Source: Streptomyces platensis (GTDB lineage: Bacteria > Actinomycetota > Actinomycetes > Streptomycetales > Streptomycetaceae). Taken from it: a DNA stretch of 64,000 nt. Positions 8,918 through 16,192 of the stretch are shown here, piece by piece. Within the stretch, counting starts at the first letter, position 1, and every line of letters starts with the position of its first letter. Location: contig NZ_CP023691.1 of NCBI RefSeq assembly GCF_008704855.1, forward strand, positions 1,922,001 to 1,986,000. The letters run 5' to 3'. The notes under the pieces were generated by a model. That model worked only from the letters and a program-made list of their open reading frames with translations. It searched no databases and was not told where the DNA came from. Both the position numbers and the translations under genes were made by a program.

Positions 8918-9523
8918 TCACGGCCGCAGGGCCCGCAGCAGCAGATCGGCGAGCTGGTCGGCGACCTGCTGCGGGCTGAGCGGCCCGTTCTCGCGGTACC
9001 AGGTCCCCAGGTGGTGCACCGAGCCGAAGTGGTAGTCCACGACGAGGTCGGCGGGGATGTCGGCGGCGAACACGCCGGTGCGCTGCCCCTCCTCGATCAG
9101 GGCCCGGAACCGCTCGTGGTAGCGCCGCCGCTCGGCGCGCACCTGCTTGTCCTTCTCCGGACTCAGCTGGTGCATCGAGCGGAAGAAGATCTTGGTGTCG
9201 TCGAGGTTCTCGATGGTGGTGACGACCACATCGGCGGCGGCGTCCCGCAGCCGCTGCTCCACCGGCGCGTCGGCGTCCGCGAAGTGGTCCAGCCGTTCCT
9301 GCTGAAGCCGCAGCACCCGGCCGTAGACCTCGTGCAGCAGATCGTCCTTGGAGCCGAAATAGTGGTAGAGGGCGCCCTTGGTCACGCCCGCCGCATCGAC
9401 GATCTCCTGGACGGAGGTGCGGTCGTAGCCCTGCTCAGCGAAGAGCCTGGTGGCGGTGGCCAGCAGCCGCTGGGCCACCGGCTTCGCAGCGCCGTTGCCG
9501 TTACCGTCCTTCGTGCCGGCCAT
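8918..9523 (-). CDS. TetR/AcrR family transcriptional regulator
   Basis: About 201 residues. The N-terminal HTH is textbook: RLFAEQGYDRTSVQEIVDAA, then GVTKGALYHYFGSKDDLL (residues ~27-64). The C-terminal ligand domain ends in ADQLADLLLRALRP. The ATG at 9523 has AGGTGAGG at good spacing. An alternative ATG at 9553 overlaps the ligase stop as ATGA and would add 10 residues. The gene is last in a minus-strand run SDR - acyl-CoA ligase - TetR, so it probably autoregulates through the operator at 12121 and also acts at 5523. Ligand-binding domains of such regulators often sense acyl-CoAs. Confidence 0.9.
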   Translation of the reverse strand: MAGTKDGNGNGAAKPVAQRLLATATRLFAEQGYDRTSVQEIVDAAGVTKGALYHYFGSKDDLLHEVYGRVLRLQQERLDHFADADAPVEQRLRDAAADVVVTTIENLDDTKIFFRSMHQLSPEKDKQVRAERRRYHERFRALIEEGQRTGVFAADIPADLVVDYHFGSVHHLGTWYRENGPLSPQQVADQLADLLLRALRP

Positions 9524-9549
9524 CGCCCTCACCTGTCCTTCGTGCTCAG

Positions 9550-11211
9550 TCATGCGCGGTGGCGCAGCTCCCGTCGGAGGATCTTGCCACTCGTGGTCTT
9601 CGGAAGCTCGGCCAGGATCTCCACCGCACGGGGATATTTGTACGCGGCCAGCCGTTCCTTGCAGTAGGCGGCCAGCTCGGCGGGTTCCGGGGAGGTGCCG
9701 GGGCGCAGGCTGACGTACGCCTTCACCGACTCGCCGCGGTAGGCGTCGGGCACCCCGACCACCGCCGCCTCGCGCACCGCGGGATGGCTGTAGAGCACGT
9801 CCTCGACCTCGCGCGGCCACACCTTGAAACCGGAGGCGTTGATCATGTCCTTCTTGCGGTCGACGACATAGAGCCAGCCGTCGCGGTCCATGAAGCCGAT
9901 GTCGCCGGTTCGCAGCTCGCCGTCCGGGAGGGCCTCGGCGGTGGCGTCGGGGCGGCGCCAGTAGCCGGGGACGACCTGCGGGCCGCGCACCGCGATCTCG
10001 CCCGGCTCGCCGAACGGCAGGTCCCGGCCGTCCTCACCGATGATCCGGACGACGGTGTCGGCGCCGGGCACCCCGACGGCGAGCGTGCCGGAGACCTTGT
10101 CGACCGGCGCCTCCCGGCCCGGCGGGACGCTGGCGCAGGGCGCGGTGCACTCGGTCAGGCCGTAGCCGTTGTGGACGTACGGCCCGAAGCCGGTACGGAA
10201 CTTCTCGACGAGGGCGGGCGGCAGCGGCGCGCCGCCGGAGGACATGGTCCGGAAGGACGCGAAGTGGTCGCGGGTGACCTCGGGGTGGGCCATCAGCGCC
10301 ATATAGGCGGTGGAGGGGCCGACCGTATAGGCGGGGCGGTGCTCCAGGAAGGCGTCCAGGACGACGCCCGCCTCGAAGCGGTAGGCGAGCACCAGGGTGC
10401 CCTGGTTGGCGATACAGGCCGCCAGTTCGCAGACCATGCCGGTGATGTGGAAGAGCGGGGCGAGCGCGAAGTAGGTGGCGCCCTCGGGGAGACCCAGGCC
10501 GGTGCGCTGGCGTTCGGCGTTGTAGGTGATGTTGCCGTGGGTGTTGGTGGCGCCCTTGGGGGTGCCGCTGGTGCCCGAGGTGTAGCTGATCAGCGCGAGG
10601 TCGCCGGCGGTGAGCTCCGGGTCGGCAGGCGCCACCCGTATCCGGCCGGCGGTACGCGCCACGGTCAGCAGATCGTCGGCGTCCTGCTGCGGCCCGAGCC
10701 GCTCACCGTGCAGCACCCGCAGGTCGTCGCGGGTCTGGAGATCCCGTTCGTGGGCGGTGAGCACGATCCGTACGGACGGGGACCCGGCGGCGGTGTCCCG
10801 CAGAAAGCCGTCCCAGGTGCGGTCGGCGCAGAGGACGGCGGTGACCTCGGCGTCGTCCAGGATGTGCCGCATCTCGGTGGACTTGTACATGGGGTTGACG
10901 GGCACCGCCACCCCGCCCGCCTTCCACACGCCGAGCAGCGCGAGCACGAAGTGCGGGGTGTTCTGAAGCATGACCGCCGCCCGGTCGCCGCGCCGGAAGC
11001 CGCGCTCGGCGAGGTGGACGGCGAGGCCGTCGGAGAGCGCGTCGGTCTCGGCGTAGGACAGCCGGCCGTCGAAGTAGGCGAGCGCCGTACGGTCGGGGAC
11101 GCTGCCCACCGCGGCCCGGAAGGCGTGCAGCGTCGAGGGAGGCGGCTGCACGGGGGCGCGCTGGGCGTCGGTGAGCTGTGCCAGCCACGGCTTGTCCTGG
11201 TAGGAGGTCAT
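9550..11211 (-). CDS. AMP-dependent acyl-CoA ligase (FadD-like)
   Basis: A 553-residue adenylate-forming enzyme. P-loop-like motif A3 is ISYTSGTSGTPKGATNTH, A5 is NGYGLTE, A7-A8 is RTGDIGFMDRDGWLYVVDRK with the hinge region following, and the A10 lysine motif is PKTTSGKILRREL. It activates a carboxylic acid to acyl-AMP and then acyl-CoA; a medium- or long-chain fatty acid is likely but chain length cannot be read. I start at the ATG at 11211 (MTSYQDKPW); upstream in-frame codons (to 11247) cover a perfect palindrome TGATCGCCCGATCA and look non-coding. The 4-nt overlap of its stop with a possible TetR ATG suggests translational coupling. Confidence 0.9.
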   Translation of the reverse strand: MTSYQDKPWLAQLTDAQRAPVQPPPSTLHAFRAAVGSVPDRTALAYFDGRLSYAETDALSDGLAVHLAERGFRRGDRAAVMLQNTPHFVLALLGVWKAGGVAVPVNPMYKSTEMRHILDDAEVTAVLCADRTWDGFLRDTAAGSPSVRIVLTAHERDLQTRDDLRVLHGERLGPQQDADDLLTVARTAGRIRVAPADPELTAGDLALISYTSGTSGTPKGATNTHGNITYNAERQRTGLGLPEGATYFALAPLFHITGMVCELAACIANQGTLVLAYRFEAGVVLDAFLEHRPAYTVGPSTAYMALMAHPEVTRDHFASFRTMSSGGAPLPPALVEKFRTGFGPYVHNGYGLTECTAPCASVPPGREAPVDKVSGTLAVGVPGADTVVRIIGEDGRDLPFGEPGEIAVRGPQVVPGYWRRPDATAEALPDGELRTGDIGFMDRDGWLYVVDRKKDMINASGFKVWPREVEDVLYSHPAVREAAVVGVPDAYRGESVKAYVSLRPGTSPEPAELAAYCKERLAAYKYPRAVEILAELPKTTSGKILRRELRHRA

Positions 11212-11232
11212 CGAGGTGCGGCCCTTTCTTCC

Positions 11233-11246
11233 TGATCGCCCGATCA
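11233..11246. promoter_or_regulatory. Perfect palindrome before acyl-CoA ligase
   Basis: TGATCG-CC-CGATCA is a perfect 14-bp inverted repeat, 22-35 nt upstream of the ligase ATG and between it and the SDR gene. It is unlike the A-type TetR site. It could be an internal operator or a weak RNA hairpin. Confidence 0.35.
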
Positions 11247-11308
11247 TCCCTGCGGGGAAACGGCTGAGGTGAGGTGGGGTGGCGGACCCGGCCCGCCACC
11301 CCTCGCCC

Positions 11309-12079
11309 CTAGGAGCGGCCCTCGGCCTGCTCCAGCTTCCGCTGGAGGTGGTTCATCCCGCCGAGCCAGCGGTCGGGCTCGGCGGCGCGCGCGGTGTAGT
11401 AGTCCGCGACCTCCGGATGCGGCAGGACCAGGAAGCGGCCCTCCGCCATGGCCGCGAAGAGCGCCTCGGCGACGTCCTCCGGCTCCACGGCGGTCGGGGT
11501 GAGCACGAGGTCCCCGGCGGTCCCGGTGGCGGCCAGCATGTCGGTGCGGACGCCCTGGGGGCAGATGGCGTGGACGTCGATACCGCGGTGCCGGTAGGTC
11601 AGCGACAGCCACTCGGCGAAGGCGTAGGCACCGTGCTTGGTGACGCTGTACGGGGCGGCGGCGACCATGGTGAGCAGACCGGCGGCGGACACCGTGGAGA
11701 TGAAGCGGCCACTGCCGCGCTCCAGCCACTCCGGCACCAGCTCACGGGCGGCCCGGACATGCGCCATGACATTGACGTCCCAGGCCAGCGCCCAGTCCTC
11801 CTCGGGCGCGTCGGGCCCGCCGCCGGTGCCGACCCCGGCGTTGGCGCAGAAGATGTCGATTCCGCCGCCGAGCGCCTCGCGGGCGGCCGGGACGACGGCG
11901 GAGGCGTCACCGGCGACCGCGAGCGCCCCGATCTCGTCGGCGGTCCGCTGCGCCTTGGCCTCGTCCAGATCGTTGACCACGACCCGGGCGCCCTCGGCGG
12001 CGAATCGGCGGGCCAGCGCGGCGCCGATCCCCCCGCCCGCCCCGGTCACGACCACGGTCTTGTCCCGTACGGCTGCCAC
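11309..12079 (-). CDS. SDR family NAD(P)-dependent oxidoreductase
   Basis: A 256-residue classical short-chain dehydrogenase. Cofactor motif TGAGGGIG lies at residues ~12-19, then NDLDEA, the structural motif NAG (CANAGVG) and the catalytic Ser-Tyr-Lys set (STVSAAGLL..., PYSVTKHGAYAF). It interconverts a hydroxyl and a keto group. As first gene of the SDR - ligase - TetR operon, 41 nt downstream of the A2 operator, it probably acts on a fatty or branched acyl intermediate; that is inferred from context. Confidence 0.9.
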   Translation of the reverse strand: MAAVRDKTVVVTGAGGGIGAALARRFAAEGARVVVNDLDEAKAQRTADEIGALAVAGDASAVVPAAREALGGGIDIFCANAGVGTGGGPDAPEEDWALAWDVNVMAHVRAARELVPEWLERGSGRFISTVSAAGLLTMVAAAPYSVTKHGAYAFAEWLSLTYRHRGIDVHAICPQGVRTDMLAATGTAGDLVLTPTAVEPEDVAEALFAAMAEGRFLVLPHPEVADYYTARAAEPDRWLGGMNHLQRKLEQAEGRS

Positions 12080-12120
12080 GCTGGATCTCCCTCGGTCACG
12101 TCGGTTCGACTGACGGCAGA

Positions 12121-12136
12121 CTAACCAGTCGGTATG
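12121..12136. promoter_or_regulatory. Putative TetR operator A2
   Basis: Read on the minus strand this is ATACCGACTGGTTAGT, sharing ATACCGACT-x-GT with the palindrome at 5523-5540. It lies 41-57 nt upstream of the SDR start, the expected place for a repressor site of the SDR - ligase - TetR operon. Confidence 0.55.
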
Positions 12137-12255
12137 TCCGGACGGAAGAGTCCTTCGCGCCCCGGCCCGCCCTGTTCCGGGATGCCCCCGGCCCGGCTAG
12201 CGTGCGCACGGGCACGACACGGACCCGGTGGATTTCTGATCACGGAGGTGTGCGG

Positions 12256-13533
12256 ATGGCTCTGTCGAGACGACTGTTGCTCGGGCGGCTGGCGGCGACC
12301 GGTGCGGCCGGGGCGGCCCTGGCCGTGGGGGCCGGGCCGGCCCGTGCCGCGCAGCCGGCGCACGGCGGCGGGCGGCGGGTGCACACCGGCTTCGACCGGC
12401 TGGCCGCCGACGGCTACCGCCTGCTGGACGGCCAAAAGGTCGGCATCGTCACCAACCCCACCGGCGTCACACCGGATCTGCGGCACATCGTGGATGTGAT
12501 GCACGCCGACGACCGGGTGCGGCTGACCGCCGTCTTCGGCCCCGAGCACGGCTTCCGGGGCACCGCCCAGGCCGGCGGCTCCGAGGGCCGTTACGACGAC
12601 CCGGCCACCGGGCTGCCGGTCTACGACACCTACAACAAGAGCGGCCAGGCCCTCGCCGACATCTTCACCGCCTCCGGCGTGGACACCGTCGTCTTCGACA
12701 TCCAGGACGTCGGAGCCCGCTTCTACACCTACATCTGGACGCTGTACGACTGCATGGTGGCGGCGGTCCTGGCCGGCAAGCGTTTCCTGGTCCTCGACCG
12801 CCCGAACCCGGTCACCGGCCGCGCGGCCACCGGCCCGGTGCTCGACAAGGCGTATGCCTCGTTCATCGGCCGGGAGCCGATCTCCCAGGCGCACGGGATG
12901 ACCGTGGCGGAGCTGGCGCTGCTGTTCAACGGCGAGTTCGTGCCGCAGGCCGCCGGGCGCCCGGTGGAGCTGGAGACGGTCCGGATGACGGGCTGGCGGC
13001 GCAGCGACTTCTACGACACCACCCGGCTGCCCTGGGTCCCCCCGAGCCCCAACATGCCCACCCCCGACACCGCCCTCGTCTACGCGGGCACCTGCCTCTT
13101 CGAGGGCACCAACCTCTCCGAGGGACGCGGCACCACCCGTCCCTTCGAACTGCTGGGCGCCGATGGCATCGACCGGCACTGGGCCGCGGCCGCCAACGAA
13201 CTGGCCCTGCCCGGCGTCCACTTCAGGGAGGCCTACTTCGCCCCCACCTTCTCCAAGTTCCAGGGCAAGACGATCGGCGGCGTCCAGCTGCACGTCCACG
13301 ACCGCCCGGCCTTCGACCCGGTGCGTACCGGCATCGGTCTGCTGGTGACCGCGAAACGGGTCTGGTCCGGCTTCGCCTGGCGCCCGGACCACGGCATCGA
13401 CCGGCTGACCGGCTCCGCGACCGTCCGGACGATGATCGACGCGGGCGCCGGACCGGACGAGATCGTGGCCGCCTGGCAGCAGGATCTGAAGCGCTTCCGT
13501 ACGGTGCGGCGGCGGTATCTGCGCTATCCGTAA
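12256..13533 (+). CDS. namZ: Exo-beta-N-acetylmuramidase NamZ-type (DUF1343, GH171), Tat-exported
   Basis: A 425-residue protein. A Tat-like signal peptide (SRRLLLGRLAATGAAG, then ALAVGAGPARA) precedes the mature domain at about residue 33. Family-conserved blocks are GIVTNPTGVT, AVFGPEHGFRGTAQAG, FDIQDVGARFYTYIWTLYD, DRPNPVTG, PWVPPSPNMPTPDTA and EGTNLSEGRGTTRPFE. DUF1343 proteins include Bacillus NamZ, which removes terminal MurNAc from peptidoglycan fragments, so a role in wall recycling outside the membrane is likely. The ATG at 12256 has GGAGGTG 7 nt upstream. A strong terminator follows the stop. Confidence 0.87.
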   Translation: MALSRRLLLGRLAATGAAGAALAVGAGPARAAQPAHGGGRRVHTGFDRLAADGYRLLDGQKVGIVTNPTGVTPDLRHIVDVMHADDRVRLTAVFGPEHGFRGTAQAGGSEGRYDDPATGLPVYDTYNKSGQALADIFTASGVDTVVFDIQDVGARFYTYIWTLYDCMVAAVLAGKRFLVLDRPNPVTGRAATGPVLDKAYASFIGREPISQAHGMTVAELALLFNGEFVPQAAGRPVELETVRMTGWRRSDFYDTTRLPWVPPSPNMPTPDTALVYAGTCLFEGTNLSEGRGTTRPFELLGADGIDRHWAAAANELALPGVHFREAYFAPTFSKFQGKTIGGVQLHVHDRPAFDPVRTGIGLLVTAKRVWSGFAWRPDHGIDRLTGSATVRTMIDAGAGPDEIVAAWQQDLKRFRTVRRRYLRYP

Positions 13534-13557
13534 GGGCGTTGGACCGGTGGCCGTAAG

Positions 13558-13592
13558 GGGCCTGTCCCGGTCTCAGGAACCGGGACAGGCCC
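13558..13592. terminator. Rho-independent-like terminator after namZ
   Basis: A perfect 14-bp stem, GGGCCTGTCCCGGT (13558-13571) with ACCGGGACAGGCCC (13579-13592), a 7-nt loop and a following TTT. It lies 25 nt after the namZ stop and 46 nt before the transporter start. Confidence 0.8.
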
Positions 13593-13637
13593 TTTCGCCT
13601 CTTGACCGGCTCTGCCACCGGGCCGGAAAGTGCGCTG

Positions 13638-14972
13638 GTGAGCAAAGACGCGACAGCAGCACAGACACCGGACGACGCTCCGGCGGAGACGAACGGGGCG
13701 GCCGCCGGCGGCGAGAGCCTGCGCCGGGTGGCGGTGGCCTCGTTCATCGGGACCGCCATCGAGTTCTACGACTTCTACATCTACGGGACGGCCGCCGCGC
13801 TCGTCCTCAACCAGGCGTTCTTCCCGACCCTCGATCCGGTCAACGCCACCCTCGCCTCGTTCTCCACCTATGCGGTGGCGTTCGCCGCGCGGCCGCTCGG
13901 CTCGGTGGTCTTCGGCCACTTCGGCGACCGGGTGGGCCGAAAATCCGTCCTGGTCGCGTCGCTGCTGCTGATGGGGCTGTCGACGGCGTGCGTCGGACTG
14001 CTCCCGGGGTACGGCACCTGGGGCATCTGGGCGCCGCTGCTGCTGATCGCGCTGCGCTTCCTCCAGGGCATCGGACTGGGCGGGGAGTGGGGCGGGGCCG
14101 CGCTGCTCGCGGTCGAGCACGCACCGCGCACCCGCCGGGGACTGTATGCGGCGTTCCCGCAACTCGGCCCGTCCGTCGGGTTCTTCGCGGCGACCGGCGT
14201 GTTCTGGCTGCTGTCGTCCGCGCTCGACGACGCGGCGTTTCGCTCATGGGGCTGGCGGGTGCCGTTCCTGCTGTCGTTCCTGCTCGTCGGCGTCGGGCTG
14301 TTCGTACGGCTGAAGATCAGTGAAACACCGGTCTTCACCAAGGTGTTGGATGCCCAAGAGGCGAGCAAGGCCCCCGCCGTCGAGGTGCTGCGCCGTCATC
14401 CGCGCGAACTGCTGCTGGGCGCAGGCGGGATGATCGTCGCCTACGGCCTCTTCTACACCGCGACGACCTACTGCCTCGCCTACGCCACCGGCACCCTGGG
14501 CATCTCCCGCAACACCATGCTCGGGCTCTCCCTCGTCGCCTGCCTCTTCCTGGCGGCCGGCACCTGGCTCGCCGCCACCCGCTCCGACGCCGCCGGCCGC
14601 CGCAGGCTGATCCTGGCCGGCAGCGTCCTCGCGGCACTGTGGGGCCTGGTGCTCTTCCCGCTGCTGGACACCGGCCGGCCGGCGCTGATCGCCCTGGGGA
14701 TCGGTGGCGCGCTGTTCTGCATGGGCGTGGTGTACGGCCCGATGGGCGCCTATCTCCCGGAGCTGTTCAGCGCGCGGGTCCGGTACTCGGGCGCCTCACT
14801 CGCCTACAACCTCGGCGGCGTCCTGGGCGGCGCGGTGGCCCCGCTGGTCGCCACCCGCCTCCAGTCCGCGTACGGCTCGTCATCGGTGGGCTGGTACGTC
14901 AGCGCGATGGCGGCCGTCTCACTGCTGTGCGTCCTGGCCCTGCCGGAGACCCGGGAGCGGGAACTGGTCTGA
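13638..14972 (+). CDS. MFS transporter, metabolite:H+ symporter (MHS) family
   Basis: A 444-residue, 12-helix protein. MHS-family landmarks are FIGTAIEFYDFYIYGTAAAL in helix 1, the A-motif GHFGDRVGRKSVLV between helices 2 and 3, and RFLQGIGLGGEWGGAALLAVE in helix 4. The family imports dicarboxylates, betaine, shikimate and similar compounds; the substrate here is unknown. I chose the GTG at 13638 because GGAAAG lies about 8 nt before it; an in-frame TTG at 13602 would extend it into the terminator side. It converges on the LysR gene at 14994. Confidence 0.86.
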   Translation: MSKDATAAQTPDDAPAETNGAAAGGESLRRVAVASFIGTAIEFYDFYIYGTAAALVLNQAFFPTLDPVNATLASFSTYAVAFAARPLGSVVFGHFGDRVGRKSVLVASLLLMGLSTACVGLLPGYGTWGIWAPLLLIALRFLQGIGLGGEWGGAALLAVEHAPRTRRGLYAAFPQLGPSVGFFAATGVFWLLSSALDDAAFRSWGWRVPFLLSFLLVGVGLFVRLKISETPVFTKVLDAQEASKAPAVEVLRRHPRELLLGAGGMIVAYGLFYTATTYCLAYATGTLGISRNTMLGLSLVACLFLAAGTWLAATRSDAAGRRRLILAGSVLAALWGLVLFPLLDTGRPALIALGIGGALFCMGVVYGPMGAYLPELFSARVRYSGASLAYNLGGVLGGAVAPLVATRLQSAYGSSSVGWYVSAMAAVSLLCVLALPETRERELV

Positions 14973-14993
14973 GCCGCCGGCGCCCCCGCGCGC

Positions 14994-16016
14994 TCACGAG
15001 CTCAGCCACCACCGGCCGCTCTCCCGGGAGAGGGCGTCCCACAGGAGGTTGAGGGGGTGGCCGGGGGCGTAGGAGTCGCGTTCGCCGTGGCGGGTGAAGA
15101 CGCCGACCAGTACTTCCGTTTTGGGGCCCACCTCTCCCACGAGTTCCAGGGTGCGCAGTCCGCCGGCCTCCGGGAGGCGGCCGTCCGCCGCCGCCTCCCC
15201 GATGCCCCGGGTGACCAGCATCGCGCCGCTCACCACCCCGGACCGCAGCAGCTCGAAGCCGTAGTGCGCGGCCTCGATCTCGGCCGCGATGGAGAGGCGC
15301 TGGCGGTAGTCGGGGCCGTACCAGGCGGTCAGGAAGCGGCCGATCAGCCCGCGTGCGGAGACGACCAGCGGCAGCCGGGGCAGGTCCTGGGCCGCGAAGG
15401 AGGTGCCGGGGAGCCGCTCCGGCGGCAGGTTCGTCAGCAGCGACAGCCCGCTGCGCCGCCACTCCATCACCTCGTACGGAGCCAGCAGTTCCGCTTCATC
15501 CCGCTCGGTGACCACGACGCTGCCGCAGACCAGATCGAGTTCCTTGGAGCGCAGTTTGGTGAAGAGGTCGCCGGTGCGGACATGGGTGACCTTGAGATCG
15601 ACATCGTCGCGTTCGTAGTCCTCGGTGACCCGTTCCACCGCGTCCAGCAGAAAGCCGAGTGTGTAGCGGGTGGTGCCGACGGAGAGCGTCCGGCCGAGCC
15701 GGCGGCGGGCGTCGTGCACCCCGTCCGTCCACTCCCCCAGCGTGCGGCGCGCCAGCACGACCAGCGCCTCCCCGGTCGCGGTGAACAGGGCGTCCCGGCC
15801 CCGCCCCTGCTTACGGACCAGTTCCTCGCCGCACAGCGCGGAGAAGGTGCGGTTCATGGTGTCCAGCTGCTTCTGCACGCTGGACTGTTCGCGGCCCAGC
15901 CGGCGGGCGGCGCCCAGCGCGGTACCCGCCTCGTGGACGACGATCAGCGTGCGCAGCTGGTCCATGGTGGTATCCAGCAGCTCCGTCGGGTACTGCTGCG
16001 GACCTGACAAGGCCAT
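14994..16016 (-). CDS. LysR-family transcriptional regulator
   Basis: About 340 residues. The N-terminal winged HTH is DQLRTLIVVHEAGTALGAARRLGREQ and following (split at residues ~18-43), and VLVVARRTL-type helices lead to a substrate-binding domain (TLSVGTTRYTLGFLLDAV onward). The N-terminus is slightly longer than usual. It lies between the convergent MHS transporter and the penicillin-acylase gene on the same strand, so it may regulate either; nothing in the sequence decides this. The ATG at 16016 has a purine-rich GGGGAAAGCGAGGC leader. Confidence 0.82.
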   Translation of the reverse strand: MALSGPQQYPTELLDTTMDQLRTLIVVHEAGTALGAARRLGREQSSVQKQLDTMNRTFSALCGEELVRKQGRGRDALFTATGEALVVLARRTLGEWTDGVHDARRRLGRTLSVGTTRYTLGFLLDAVERVTEDYERDDVDLKVTHVRTGDLFTKLRSKELDLVCGSVVVTERDEAELLAPYEVMEWRRSGLSLLTNLPPERLPGTSFAAQDLPRLPLVVSARGLIGRFLTAWYGPDYRQRLSIAAEIEAAHYGFELLRSGVVSGAMLVTRGIGEAAADGRLPEAGGLRTLELVGEVGPKTEVLVGVFTRHGERDSYAPGHPLNLLWDALSRESGRWWLSS

Positions 16017-16144
16017 GCCTCGCTTTCCCCTCCCCTGGAGTTCAGAACCCTGAAGCATAACCCCAAGGGAAATCCGCCCCGAGGGCAGTCGGGGTGCCCC
16101 GCATGGGAGTTGGGCCCGCCGAGGCACCCGTCGGGCGCGCACGA

Positions 16145-16173
16145 AGGCCCCGGGGTCACGCGCCCCGGGGCCT
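16145..16173. terminator. Terminator after penicillin-acylase gene
   Basis: A perfect 11-bp stem AGGCCCCGGGG/CCCCGGGGCCT with a 7-nt loop, 20 nt beyond the stop of the minus-strand acylase gene and upstream of the LysR gene. Confidence 0.75.
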
Positions 16174-16192
16174 CGGTGGTGCCGCCTTCCGT

